Assembly: GCA_029260115.1 (NCBI GenBank)
Contig: JAJDDW010000071.1
Coordinates: forward strand, 30,667-94,666
Reading direction: 5' to 3'
DNA: 64,000 nt
From: Phycisphaerae bacterium
Lineage (GTDB): Bacteria; Planctomycetota; Phycisphaerae; UBA1845
In this document: positions 27,002 through 36,397 of the stretch, piece after piece
How positions within the stretch are numbered: position 1 is the stretch's first letter
Layout of the letters: the number at the start of each line of letters is the position of its first letter
The notes under the pieces: generated by a model
Seen by the model: the letters and a program-made list of their open reading frames with translations, nothing else
Databases searched by the model: none
Told to the model about the DNA's origin: nothing
Program-made: the position numbers and the translations under genes

Positions 27002-28294
27002 TTAAGCGGACGCCCGACGGCGTCTCCGCTCAGGAGGAGAAAGAAGCGAGGTTTTACCCTCGGCGACGCTCTTGGTAACGACGCATTTACCGGACTGTGG
27101 TGAATCAGGTAAATCGTACATGGGATCGAGCATCAGCTCTTCCATGACAGCTCGCAGGGCACGGGCACCTGTTTCGCGCTCCATAGCTTTACGAGCGATA
27201 ACCTTGAGTGCTTCATTGGCGAATTCCAGCTCAGCGTTTTCATACTCGAAGAATTTTTTATATTGCTTGACTAGCGCGTTTTTAGGCTCTGTCAAAATGC
27301 GCACGAGTGTATCTTCGTTCAATGGCTCTAGTGCGGTAATGACAGGCAGCCGCCCGACAAGCTCTGGAATCATGCCATATTCAACGAGGTCTTCAGGGGA
27401 TACCTGAGCTAGAACCTCACCTTCTTCTTTGAGCATATCGCGTGGTTCACCCTCATTGGAAAAACCAATGGCGCTGTGACCAAGGCGGCGGCGGATAATG
27501 TCGGATAGACCAACGAACGTACCACCACAGATGAAAAGAATCTGGGAGGTGTCCATCTGAATATATTGCTGTTCAGGGTGTTTTCGGCCACCTTGCGGCG
27601 GAATGTTCGACACGGTCCCTTCGAGCATTTTGAGTAGGCTTTGTTGTACACCTTCGCCCGAGACGTCGCGGGTTATGCTGACGTTTTGCGAGGTGCTGCC
27701 GATTTTATCGATTTCGTCAATATAAATAATGCCGCGCTGCGCAGCCTCAAGATCGTACTCGGCGCTTTGCAATAACCGTAGGAGAATATTTTCAACGTCT
27801 TCGCCGACGTATCCAGCTTCTGTTAAAGTGGTGGCATCTCCAATCGCAAACGGCACGTTGAGCATACGGGCGAGCGTTTTCGCTAGAAGCGTTTTGCCTG
27901 ACCCAGTAGGCCCTACAACAAGCACATTTGATTTATCAATTTCGATATCGTCCGCGCCGCTTTGGTCCAAATGTCGCATGCGTTTGTAATGATTGTGTAC
28001 GCCGACGGCCAATGTCTTCTTGGCCCGCTCTTGACCAATGATGTAATCGTTGAGGTACTGATGTACGACTTTGGGACTGGGGATTTCGTCCGTGACTGCT
28101 TTAGTAGAAGACGAGCGGCGCATTTCTTGTTTGATTATATTGTGACAAAGTTCAACGCACGACTTGCAGATGTATACGTCCTTTGGTCCCTCGACCATAG
28201 GCCCGGCGTCTCGCTGGCTTTTGCCGCAGAAACTGCAAGTACTGGTACGTCGAGATCGGCCTCCCGACCCTCCTGAGCCACGAACTGTCGTCAT
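27002..28294 (-). CDS. clpX: ATP-dependent Clp protease ATP-binding subunit ClpX
   Basis: A 430-residue ClpX, the AAA+ unfoldase that feeds substrates to ClpP. The N-terminal zinc-binding domain has Cys20, Cys23, Cys43 and Cys46. Walker A is 'GPTGSGKT' (128-135), the pore loop 'GYVG' (161-164), Walker B 'IIYIDEIDK' (189-197), and sensor 2 lies in '[11 protein letters not shown]'. Length is normal for the family. AAGGA lies eight bases before the ATG. clpP and tig, its common neighbours, are not in the window. Confidence 0.97.
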   Translation of the reverse strand: MTTVRGSGGSGGRSRRTSTCSFCGKSQRDAGPMVEGPKDVYICKSCVELCHNIIKQEMRRSSSTKAVTDEIPSPKVVHQYLNDYIIGQERAKKTLAVGVHNHYKRMRHLDQSGADDIEIDKSNVLVVGPTGSGKTLLAKTLARMLNVPFAIGDATTLTEAGYVGEDVENILLRLLQSAEYDLEAAQRGIIYIDEIDKIGSTSQNVSITRDVSGEGVQQSLLKMLEGTVSNIPPQGGRKHPEQQYIQMDTSQILFICGGTFVGLSDIIRRRLGHSAIGFSNEGEPRDMLKEEGEVLAQVSPEDLVEYGMIPELVGRLPVITALEPLNEDTLVRILTEPKNALVKQYKKFFEYENAELEFANEALKVIARKAMERETGARALRAVMEELMLDPMYDLPDSPQSGKCVVTKSVAEGKTSLLSPPERRRRRASA

Positions 28295-28401
28295 AACAAA
28301 TTCCTTTTTGCCTAAAAGCTCTTGCCAGAGCCAGGCGTCTACTTCGCTTCGACGCTAAATACATCATCGGGCGATCGCTAGCCATCCTTAACCTGTCATC
28401 C

Positions 28402-28701
28402 TTAGACGGTGTGGGTGCTCATCAAGTCGATGACCTTTTCCTTGAGAACCTCGTATTGTTGCTCGGTCAGTTCACCATTGTCGCGAAGTTGTCGCAACTG
28501 TTCGAGCGTGAAATCCGGTTTACCAGTATTGTCTGACGTTATGAACCGACGCCAGAGGATAGTCAAAAGCCACGCAGCTGCGATCACGACAACGAGGAAA
28601 ATCCCTAGCCAAACCATACCGCCGACGATCGCTGCGCGACCGCCACGTTGAGCCAGTACGACCGAAACCAGCCAGCCTGTCTGATCGACCGCCGCGATCA
28701 T
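28402..28701 (-). CDS. Small SHOCT-type membrane protein
   Basis: A 99-residue protein with one central membrane helix ('WLGIFLVVVIAAAWLLTIL') and a C-terminal SHOCT-like amphipathic pair, 'FTLEQLRQLRDNGELTEQQYEVLKEK'-type, split here as 'LEQLRQLRDNGELTE' and 'QYEVLKEKVIDLM'. GGAGAGG precedes the ATG. It lies 107 bases upstream of clpX on the same strand; SHOCT domains are short oligomerisation segments without known catalysis. Confidence 0.75.
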   Translation of the reverse strand: MIAAVDQTGWLVSVVLAQRGGRAAIVGGMVWLGIFLVVVIAAAWLLTILWRRFITSDNTGKPDFTLEQLRQLRDNGELTEQQYEVLKEKVIDLMSTHTV

Positions 28702-28860
28702 CGCAACCTCTCCATACTATCGCAATCCCACTTTTTGTGTAGCGTCACTATCCACAAAAATCGCCGCGCACATCAGAGTATCAGCCTCGCACGTACCAGC
28801 TACGACAGAAGAACAAAGCTTGCGTTGGCCATCTAACGATTTTAAGTAGATTCGGCCTTA

Positions 28861-29089
28861 CTATTCTAGGTGTCTAGTCGCGGCGAATCCAGCGGCCATT
28901 GAAAGGATAAAGAGGCCGTAAACCATCCCGAAGTGGTAGATGGCGACCCAATTCTCCGTCAGACTCGCACAAGCAGGCATCCAGTCTTCTGCTGTTCGTC
29001 CGCGAGGGCCAACTAATACTCCCCCCAACAACTCTCCTAGATTCCATCCTACATATGCGAATGACGCCAGGAAAAGCTTTTAGAAACAT
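28861..29089 (-). pseudogene. Small two-helix membrane protein, frame broken by one base
   Basis: Two bases after the kinase stop an ATG (29087-29089) opens 'MFLKAF'. After the TTTT run (minus strand, 29072-29075) the coding-like sequence continues in another frame: 'LASFAYVGWNLGELLGGVLV', 'EDWMPACASLTENW', 'IYHFGMVYGLFILSMAAGF', stop at 28861-28863. Removing one T joins them into a ~75-residue protein with a helix at each end. In the single uncorrected frame the text is not protein-like. Either an indel inactivated the gene, the assembly has an error, or the frame is shifted during translation. Position suggests co-transcription with the sensor kinase. Confidence 0.55.
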
Positions 29090-29091
29090 GA

Positions 29092-30648
29092 CTAAGTGAG
29101 TCTGACGTTCACTCTGGCGCGAGAATGCGTGATATGGACGGGTAGCTGGACAACAAACATCGCGCCTACTTCGGGACCATCGTCTAGGCGGATGGTCCCA
29201 CCCAACATGCCCACCAGCTCCTTGGTGATGGTCAAGCCTAGTCCGGTCCCTTCGTATTCTCTGGTCTTGGAGGCGTCGAGTTGATAGAACTTTTCAAAAA
29301 TGGAGGCTCGCTTATCTTCTGGTACGCCCACCCCAGTATCTTCGACCACGAGCATGACGGTATCTGGGATGTCTCCAGCAGACACCCGCAGCGTAATTTT
29401 ACCGCCCTCCGGTGTAAACTTCACCGCATTGCTCAACAAGTTATAAAGAATCTGCTTAATCTTGCCCTCGTCGCTGTGACAGGCTGGCAGGTCTGGCTCA
29501 ATTTCCAGTGAAAGGGTGTGCTCTTTTTTCTCGGCTAAGGGCGTAACAAAATCGATCAGGTCACCGCACAAGGTTGCTATAACAAAATCGCCGAGGTGTA
29601 ATTCCATTCTCCCCGCCTCAATCTTGGCTAGATCCAACAGATCATTGATGATGTCTAGTAGGCCTCGACCGCTGGTCAAAATGTTTTCTGAGTAGCGCCG
29701 CAAGCGCTTGGTATCGATTGACGGATCGCCCCACGCATCGCGAAGTAGCTCTGCGAAACCGATGATCGAGACTAAGGGCGTGCGCAGTTCATGGGATACG
29801 TTCGTGAGAAATTCTCGCTTTAATTGATTGGATTCATAAAGCGCCACATTTCTTTCAGCTAACTCGCCAAGTTTGATATCTAACGACCGATTCGTTTTTT
29901 GCAGGTCTTCCTGGGCCTGACGTAGGTGCGAAAGCATTTCATTGAAAGCCAACGACAAATCTTGAAACTCATCGCCACTTTCAATCTTAGCTTGGGCAGT
30001 CATATCGCCCGTCGTCACCCGCTCCGTAGCCTGACGCAAAGCCGAGACCGGCGTGAGTACCAGGCGCTGGGTGACAAGATAAAAAGCCAAAATCGCAAGC
30101 ACCGCCCCGCTCGCACCGGCTAGGCCCGTGACGACCTGATTCCAAACTACGTTAGCCTGAGAAACCGGTAGACTCACGTCGATGAACCCTACCAGCGTAT
30201 TGGGGTGTGGGTCGGAATCTGCCCCACGAACGGCTAAGGCAAATCGAAACTGCCGCCCGCTTTCTTGAAGTTTCCAATAATGGCGGGCATATGGACGACT
30301 TTGCAATCGGGTCATCGCCTCTCGGCGAAAACCACTGGCTGAAACCGTCGTATCCGCACGTATCAATACGGGGCACTTACCTGGCAAACCAAAGTTGCGA
30401 AGTAGGACGGGCCATTGCTGCGTGAGCTGGGCCTGGGCACGGGTCCAATCTGGCTGATGCAAATCCACTGCCTGTGACGCAGCTGTCGCGACGCGATGGG
30501 CACGCTCCAGCATGGCCTCCTCGTTCAAATTTCCCATGTGCATCCACGGGAATAGCAGTGTGACGCAAATAATAAGCAGCACCGACGAGCCGAACAGCAA
30601 GCTTATTTTTCGGGCAAGGGAGACTCGTAACCAGCGGCGGGTATTCAT
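29092..30648 (-). CDS. Membrane sensor histidine kinase
   Basis: A 518-residue hybrid-free sensor kinase. It has a membrane helix at ~15-35, an extracytoplasmic sensor of ~135 residues, a second helix (~172-192), a HAMP domain (~193-245), a short coiled coil and HisKA 'FLTNVSHELRTPL' with the phospho-accepting His286. HATPase_c has an N box 'LYNLLSNAVKF' (401-411), 'VEDTGVGVPED' (435-445) and 'GTGLGLTITKELVG' (467-480). No response regulator gene is adjacent. There is no Shine-Dalgarno; instead a palindrome abuts the start codon. A small membrane protein gene follows after two bases. Confidence 0.92.
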   Translation of the reverse strand: MNTRRWLRVSLARKISLLFGSSVLLIICVTLLFPWMHMGNLNEEAMLERAHRVATAASQAVDLHQPDWTRAQAQLTQQWPVLLRNFGLPGKCPVLIRADTTVSASGFRREAMTRLQSRPYARHYWKLQESGRQFRFALAVRGADSDPHPNTLVGFIDVSLPVSQANVVWNQVVTGLAGASGAVLAILAFYLVTQRLVLTPVSALRQATERVTTGDMTAQAKIESGDEFQDLSLAFNEMLSHLRQAQEDLQKTNRSLDIKLGELAERNVALYESNQLKREFLTNVSHELRTPLVSIIGFAELLRDAWGDPSIDTKRLRRYSENILTSGRGLLDIINDLLDLAKIEAGRMELHLGDFVIATLCGDLIDFVTPLAEKKEHTLSLEIEPDLPACHSDEGKIKQILYNLLSNAVKFTPEGGKITLRVSAGDIPDTVMLVVEDTGVGVPEDKRASIFEKFYQLDASKTREYEGTGLGLTITKELVGMLGGTIRLDDGPEVGAMFVVQLPVHITHSRARVNVRLT

Positions 30649-30661
30649 AGAGCAAGCTCTA
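30648..30661. promoter_or_regulatory. Palindrome at the sensor-kinase start codon
   Basis: TAGAGC-AA-GCTCTA forms a perfect six-bp inverted repeat whose end overlaps the kinase ATG. Thirteen bases of it recur, inverted, at 30822-30834. It could be an operator or a hairpin hiding the start codon. Confidence 0.45.
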
Positions 30662-30956
30662 CATCTGTTGTAACGTCCGGAAGCAGATTCACTCCGGGAT
30701 TAACTATCCATGCTACGCGACACGTAACTATCCGTCGCACTATAACATCCTGCGTTGTGGTGCATCGCTTTATGGCGACTTTCCTGCGAGAAATACTGGT
30801 TCTTGACCAAAGCTCAAAAAAAGAGCTTGCTCTAGATTACTCCGCTTTCGCATTTCGTCGAATGCGTTGCGTTGTTTTAGTATAGCATAAGGTCTACATT
30901 TGGCTCACATAGCCTAGATGCGGACAATTGGGCTAGGCGAGAAACTAGGCAAGAGA
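30649..30956. other. Intergenic region between RND permease and sensor kinase
   Basis: It holds the kinase start palindrome, a second copy of its core (30822-30834), an AAGCTC-A7-GAGCTT hairpin just before that copy (~30810-30828), a GGATAGTTA motif repeated twice on the minus strand near 30705-30735, and a ~12-base tandem repeat at 30933-30966. No gene is seen. Confidence 0.5.
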
Positions 30957-30966
30957 CTAGGAGACA
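30933..30966. repeat. Short tandem repeat at the RND permease stop
   Basis: CTAGGCGAGAAA, CTAGGCAAGAGA and a partial CTAGGAGAC form about 2.75 copies of a 12-base unit overlapping the last codons of the permease gene. Confidence 0.6.
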
Positions 30967-33900
30967 TTCGACGTCGCAGGCGATGGGCCTTTCCCGCTAA
31001 GCCAAAACCACGCTCGGAATGAAATGCGCTTAATATCTTCAATAATGAGATAAAACGAGGGCACCGCTACGAGTGTCAAGACGGTGGCGAAAGCTAGGCC
31101 CGATGCAATGGACAGGGCCATGGGGATGAGGAACTTGGCTTGGAATGAGCGTTCCATCAGCAATGGCGCGATACCGAATACTGTGGTCATGGAAGTCAGC
31201 AGGATAGGCCGAAGTCGACTCTTGCCGCTTTCTATGACCGCCTCTTCGATGGGCGTACCCTCGGCTAATCTGCGATTGACAAAGACGACGAGCACCAGCG
31301 AATCGTTGACGACGATGCCGGTTAGCGCGACCAAGCCAATCGCAGATAACATGGTGAAAGGGAATCCCATGAACAAATGGCCCGCCACGGCACCAATCAT
31401 ACCGAACGGAATCACCGACATGACGATCAATGGCTGAATGTAACTCTTGAATAATCCGGCAAGGATGATGTAAATCATGAGCGAGGCGATCATGAAATCT
31501 TTCTTGAGCGAACCAAACGTGCGCTGCGTCTCAAGCTTTTGGCCACCGAACTCAAAACGCACATCAGGATATTGCTCAGCTAATGCGGGTAAACTTTGCG
31601 AGATAGCTGCGATGATATCATCCGGTGTTGAAATATCCGAATCGACGTCCGCCGTGACAGTGACCGTGCGTCGTTGATCTTTACGCCGAATGGAAGCGTA
31701 GCCAATCCCCTCAGTAAGCCGCGCGACCTCTGTAAAGGGAACCAAATCACCGGATGGCGTTTTGATGCGCATGGTTTCAATGTCGTAAATGTGACGACGA
31801 TACTCCGGCAGGTATCGCACCATGATCTTCACATCTTCCGTACCGCGCTGCACTTTGTTGGCTTCATAACCATAAAAGGCCGCGCGAACCTGCGTAGCTA
31901 AGGACTCGGTGGTCAGGCCTAGCGCGCGGGCAGAATCAAATAATTCGACCTGCACCTCGCGTCGACCGGAATCAAAATCGTCCACAATGTCGGAAACCCC
32001 GTCGTAGGTAGTTAATTGAATTTTTACTTCTTCGGCGGCAGCCCCAAGCGCTTCCAAGCTATCACCGCTAATTTCCAGATGAAACGGTGCACCGCCCGGG
32101 CCGCCTTGGATGCTGTCGAAATTGAGCCTGTCGACGCCGGCGATGACTCCCGCTTTTTCGCGAAGGAAATTGACAATGTCCTGGCTGGTGCGATTGCGAT
32201 CCTCTGAAGGCACTAATTCTATAAACACTTGAGACAAATGAGACTGCGGGGCTGATAGCATCAAGTCATTGCTTACGCGCATACCAACCAGGGTGTACAT
32301 GTTCTTTAATTCAGGTAACCCGAGGGCCGCGCGCTCGATTATGTCAGCGGCTTCCACCGTCTGTTCGATGGGCGTGCCCACATGCATTTCCAAATTGGCG
32401 ACAACTGTCTCCGAATCCATACTCTGAATAAGCACATAGGGCACCCGGCCACTGACCACCAAACCGAGCGTAACGATCAACAGAAATACCAATGCCGCTG
32501 TGGTAACATAGCGATATGAAACCGCTAGGCGAAGGAGTTTTTCATAGACCGCACTGAGCTTTTCTTGGAAGTACAATTGCTGGATATAACGCAAACGCCT
32601 GGTTAGAGATCGCCACCCCTTCGACAAGCCATTTCTTTGACCGATGCCACTATTGTGATGGCTCGCTTTCTGAGGAATATGCAACCCGTGGGCAAGGTGT
32701 GATGGCAAAATGGCTAGAGATTCTAGTAGTGAAACGGTTAGTGCGATGCTAACGACTACGGGAAGCACGCCAATCCAATCGCCGATTTGACCGTCCATGT
32801 ACATCAACGGAATGAAGGTAATGACCGTTGTCATTACGGTGCATGTGACTGGCCAACTGACCTCTTCCCCCGCGCTAATCGCGGCTAGCTTAGGTTCAAC
32901 ACCTTTTTCGATTTTGCTGTAAATGTGCTCTGCCACAATGATGGCATCATCGACAAGCAGACCAAGTACGATGATAAGGCCTAGCATGGTGATTAAATTA
33001 AGCGATTGCCCCAGAAGCTGCATACAGATCAAAGAACCAGCGACAGCCAGGACCAGCCCCATCATCACCCATAAAGCCACGCGCCAGTGCAAAAATAGTA
33101 AAAGGCACAGGGTCACTAATACCAAACCCCAAAAACCGTTTCGGGTGAGCAATTCAAGGCGTCCTTCGATGAAAACGGAAAGGTCGTTGTGAATGGCTAC
33201 GTTGACATCGGAGGGGTATTGCTGCTTCGCGCCTAATTCGTAGGCGGTGGCGAGATCGTCTCGTCCGGTGAAAAGGCTCACGAATCGTTGCGTCAGCGAG
33301 CGGGACAACGGCTCACCGGATTTCCCGGCCACCATCGCGCGGACCAGCCCGGCTATTTCAATGGCATCTTGATCTGCAGTCTTATACACCACGACATCTA
33401 CAGAAGATTGACCGTCGAACTGACCGATCACATCCACGTCTTCGAAGCCGTCTACGATCGTGGCCACGTCGTTGACTCGAACGGTTTTGCCTGCAGAATC
33501 ACTAAAAATTACCGTATCGACAAGTTCTGCGCCGATGTCCGTCTCGCCAAGTGTACGGACGGCTACGTTTGCGCCTTTGGTACGCAACTGTCCGCCTGGT
33601 AGGTCGAGATTGCTTTCCGTTACAGCGCGAGCAACATCAAGGAAGGAGAGATTGTATTCCGCTAGCTTGCCCGGGCTGACTTCAATACTGATTTCATCTT
33701 TTCTCGTGCCGTTCAAGCGAACGTCGGTCACACCTGGCAGTTCTAGAATTTCTCGTTTAAGTCGATCGCCTAAATCTTTGAGCCTGCGATCATCCAAGTT
33801 TCCATACAACGCGACGCTAAGCACTGGCCACTTGGGGTCGAACTTTGCGACCTGTGTTTCTAATGCTTCGGTAGGAAAATCGTCTGAGGGGATAGTGTCA

Positions 33901-34241
33901 ATGGCAGATTTAATATCTGTAACCGCTTGATCGACATCGTCGAAGCCGCTTTCTAGCTCGGCGATGATGGTGCTCGCCCCTTCGTTGATCGTGGAATACA
34001 AAGTCTCTACACCGTCGATGTCTTTGATTTTTTCTTCGATTTTTAACGTGATACCTTTTTCGGTTTCCGTCGGCGTTGCCCCCGGGTATTGAGTCGTCAC
34101 CAGTACCCGGTTAGGCCTTGATTCAGGAAACATTTCACGCACGAGCGTTAGCCCGCTGAACGCACCGCCGACCAACATAGCCATCATCGCGAGATTAACG
34201 AGGATGGGGTTTTCTACGCTAAATCGAGGAAGCGAGGTCAT
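30957..34241 (-). CDS. RND efflux permease (AcrB/HAE1-like)
   Basis: A 1094-residue inner-membrane proton/drug antiporter of the RND superfamily with the usual 12-helix, two-half plan. An N-terminal helix is followed by porter and docking segments ('ATPTETEKGITLKIEEKI'). Central helices include 'GLLVDDAIIVAEHIYSKIE', whose Asp431-Asp432 pair is the proton-relay signature. A second half with 'GIVVNDSLVLVVFVN' follows. It is typical of the divergent permease group found with HlyD-type adaptors. Its start overlaps the adaptor's stop by four bases (ATGA), so the two are translated together. No TolC-like outer-membrane factor is in the window. Confidence 0.93.
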   Translation of the reverse strand: MTSLPRFSVENPILVNLAMMAMLVGGAFSGLTLVREMFPESRPNRVLVTTQYPGATPTETEKGITLKIEEKIKDIDGVETLYSTINEGASTIIAELESGFDDVDQAVTDIKSAIDTIPSDDFPTEALETQVAKFDPKWPVLSVALYGNLDDRRLKDLGDRLKREILELPGVTDVRLNGTRKDEISIEVSPGKLAEYNLSFLDVARAVTESNLDLPGGQLRTKGANVAVRTLGETDIGAELVDTVIFSDSAGKTVRVNDVATIVDGFEDVDVIGQFDGQSSVDVVVYKTADQDAIEIAGLVRAMVAGKSGEPLSRSLTQRFVSLFTGRDDLATAYELGAKQQYPSDVNVAIHNDLSVFIEGRLELLTRNGFWGLVLVTLCLLLFLHWRVALWVMMGLVLAVAGSLICMQLLGQSLNLITMLGLIIVLGLLVDDAIIVAEHIYSKIEKGVEPKLAAISAGEEVSWPVTCTVMTTVITFIPLMYMDGQIGDWIGVLPVVVSIALTVSLLESLAILPSHLAHGLHIPQKASHHNSGIGQRNGLSKGWRSLTRRLRYIQQLYFQEKLSAVYEKLLRLAVSYRYVTTAALVFLLIVTLGLVVSGRVPYVLIQSMDSETVVANLEMHVGTPIEQTVEAADIIERAALGLPELKNMYTLVGMRVSNDLMLSAPQSHLSQVFIELVPSEDRNRTSQDIVNFLREKAGVIAGVDRLNFDSIQGGPGGAPFHLEISGDSLEALGAAAEEVKIQLTTYDGVSDIVDDFDSGRREVQVELFDSARALGLTTESLATQVRAAFYGYEANKVQRGTEDVKIMVRYLPEYRRHIYDIETMRIKTPSGDLVPFTEVARLTEGIGYASIRRKDQRRTVTVTADVDSDISTPDDIIAAISQSLPALAEQYPDVRFEFGGQKLETQRTFGSLKKDFMIASLMIYIILAGLFKSYIQPLIVMSVIPFGMIGAVAGHLFMGFPFTMLSAIGLVALTGIVVNDSLVLVVFVNRRLAEGTPIEEAVIESGKSRLRPILLTSMTTVFGIAPLLMERSFQAKFLIPMALSIASGLAFATVLTLVAVPSFYLIIEDIKRISFRAWFWLSGKGPSPATSNVS

Positions 34242-35542
34242 GGCGCGGTCTCGCGTTGGGTGGCCAACGATAGGTCTTTCGTATTCGACTGCGGGGCCTG
34301 CTTGGACGCAGCCAATAGCCCGCGCGCGGGTGAACCGTTATCGAGCCGGGCGGTATAGCTGGCGATGACTTGATCGCCAACTTGCAAATCACCTGCAACA
34401 ATTGCCCGGTCGCCGACCAAACGAACGACGTCAACGCGACGCACGCGTGCAACATCGTTTTCGATGACCAGCAGCTGCCCCTCCCGCACCGCGCCGCGCG
34501 GTACAGCTAAGCATTGCCCATACATCGCGCCTTGTACATCGGCACTGACAAATGTCCCTGGTATGAGAGGGTGTTTTTGTATCGTATTATCCACGTCGAC
34601 ATAGACGGCTACGGTACGAGACTTCGAGTCGGCAGAGGCGGCTAATCGCGCGACGGTTCCCTGCCATGCGAGGTGGGGCATGCTCTCTGAGTTTAGATGT
34701 ACTACTGCGCCCACCTGAATGCGATCATGCACCCCAGAAGGAAGTTGAATCGGAATTTCTACATGGGACGGGTCGATCAAGGTGAGGATAGTCATGCCTT
34801 GTGAGACGCGGTCGCCAACGTCCACGGTTAGCGCTTCGATAGTTCCCGCGAACGGGGCTTGGATGGTACACCGGGCGACATTAAGTGCAGCCAGCGCCCG
34901 GGCGGCCTCGTTTCCCCGCTGTGACGCACGAATCTGCTGCTGCCTTGGCTCGTTTCTGGCTAGCTCCAATTCAAAACCTTGCAACACGCGTCGGGCTTGT
35001 TGGTAGGCTAAGTTGGCAAAGTCGTATTCTTTTTTCGCGGCATGGCCTTGCTCGAACAGGCTGGACACCCGCTTCTTTTCTGATCGCGCGACTTCTACTT
35101 CTAACTGTGCGGTACTGATTACTTCCTCTAATTTAGCCGCTTCGATGGCTAGTTCATTTAAATATGCTACGTCTGCCTGTAATCGGGACAGGGCTTGTTC
35201 TAGCAGATGATTATATTCACGTGTGTCGAGCCGAATGAGTTCTTGCTTATCGCCGACGGTCGACCCTTCTTCGATGTTATCGACTCGTTCGACTACCGTT
35301 GCAGCCACTTCAGAAGCCAGCGCAGCAACGCGGTCAGGCCGAGCGGTACCATAGCCAACGAAGTGCTCGACCACGTCTTCCACCTCAACCAAGACTGTTT
35401 CGACGACTGGGGCAATATCTTGCGCTACGTGGCGCATAGGCTGGACGCGTGTGGCGATTAGCAACTTCGCAATGGCTAAGCCCGCGCTGAGTAGGATGAC
35501 GCATAAAATCAATGAGGCGATAATTTTCCGGTATTGAATCAT
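34238..35542 (-). CDS. Periplasmic adaptor subunit of RND efflux pump (HlyD/AcrA-like)
   Basis: A 434-residue protein. The ATG at 35540-35542 is preferred because it starts directly before the membrane anchor ('KIIASLILCVILLSAGLAIA'). A barrel-sandwich half ('VGDKQELIRLDTREY') is followed by a coiled-coil hairpin (~120-210, 'VEVARSEKKRVSSLFEQG'). The second lipoyl half is 'CTIQAPFAGTIEALTVDVGD', and beta-barrel and membrane-proximal domains follow. It bridges the permease and an outer-membrane channel encoded elsewhere. It overlaps the permease gene by four bases. The substrate cannot be inferred. Confidence 0.92.
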   Translation of the reverse strand: MIQYRKIIASLILCVILLSAGLAIAKLLIATRVQPMRHVAQDIAPVVETVLVEVEDVVEHFVGYGTARPDRVAALASEVAATVVERVDNIEEGSTVGDKQELIRLDTREYNHLLEQALSRLQADVAYLNELAIEAAKLEEVISTAQLEVEVARSEKKRVSSLFEQGHAAKKEYDFANLAYQQARRVLQGFELELARNEPRQQQIRASQRGNEAARALAALNVARCTIQAPFAGTIEALTVDVGDRVSQGMTILTLIDPSHVEIPIQLPSGVHDRIQVGAVVHLNSESMPHLAWQGTVARLAASADSKSRTVAVYVDVDNTIQKHPLIPGTFVSADVQGAMYGQCLAVPRGAVREGQLLVIENDVARVRRVDVVRLVGDRAIVAGDLQVGDQVIASYTARLDNGSPARGLLAASKQAPQSNTKDLSLATQRETAP

Positions 35543-36282
35543 GGAAGCCACATTACGCGATCGAAGCCAATACGGTGTTACCGATTTCCTGCATATCATT
35601 CGCCACAATAAACGCTAGACCATCTACGCCAAGCTAATATATCATAGTACTAGAATAGTCGCTGGCCGGTACAGACTCGTTCGACTTTTCTGACGCGAAA
35701 CCACAAAACAGCAAAGCCAGCATCGCGTTGTCGGTAAAATGAATGTCCATCGTGCAAATTTTGGCAAGTGAAAAAGTTCATGCGTTAGCCGATGCCATGT
35801 TATACCGACTTCGCATGGCAGACTTCGCAAGCATCGCAAAAAGAGCGTATCTAAAAAGTTGGCCCGGCGGGGTAACCGGGCCTTGGGGACCGCCCAATGG
35901 GGGATCGGACGGCGAGTGAGAACTTTTATAATGCAGAGGAAAAGTAAATGCCTTCCCCCCTAGCAGCCCCATCTTAGCAGAAATTAACTGAAACATGAAC
36001 AACTAATTAAGAAATTATTGCGATAGAATTAAGGTCACGTCCCATAACAAACGCTCTGTGGCGATATTTTGTTGTTTGGCAATAGTAGGCGTCCTCGTGC
36101 GCTTATATTTGGGGGCTTATGAATCCTTCGATTTCTGGCTATGCTTCGCTCGGCCAAGGCGTATTAAGTCGCCCATTCTTCGGTAGTATCCGAACGATGG
36201 GTCATCCGCCGCTAATCATCTATTTTGATCGCTATCCAGTGTTGTAATGAGTATGACGTAATCAATTAGTGTTCGATGATCA
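35543..36282. other. Long intergenic region between efflux operon and lptD-like gene
   Basis: About 740 bases with no credible gene on either strand. It contains a seven-bp GC hairpin (35861-35882), and the lptD-like promoter follows at 36283. It probably carries the promoter of the divergent efflux operon, which I could not locate with confidence. Confidence 0.5.
35861..35882. terminator. GC hairpin with T-run on the minus strand
   Basis: GGCCCGG and CCGGGCC pair across an eight-base loop. Read on the minus strand it is followed by AACTTTTTAG, so it could terminate or attenuate a transcript heading toward the efflux operon. No upstream gene on that strand is known, so an attenuator in a leader is as likely. 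Confidence 0.35.
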
Positions 36283-36310
36283 TTGACACTGTGCACGTCA
36301 ATTCTATACT
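36283..36310 (+). promoter_or_regulatory. Strong sigma70-type promoter for the lptD-like gene
   Basis: TTGACA (36283-36288) and TATACT (36305-36310) are 16 bases apart, with a perfect -35 and five of six at -10. Transcription would start near 36317, giving an ~80-base leader before the ATG at 36398. Confidence 0.65.
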
Positions 36311-36397
36311 GCGCGACAGTCTCGGCCAGCCTTAACTCAGGCACGGCTATGGATGGCTGGTGTCCAGATTTTGCCGACGACGGATCCCTAAATTCTT

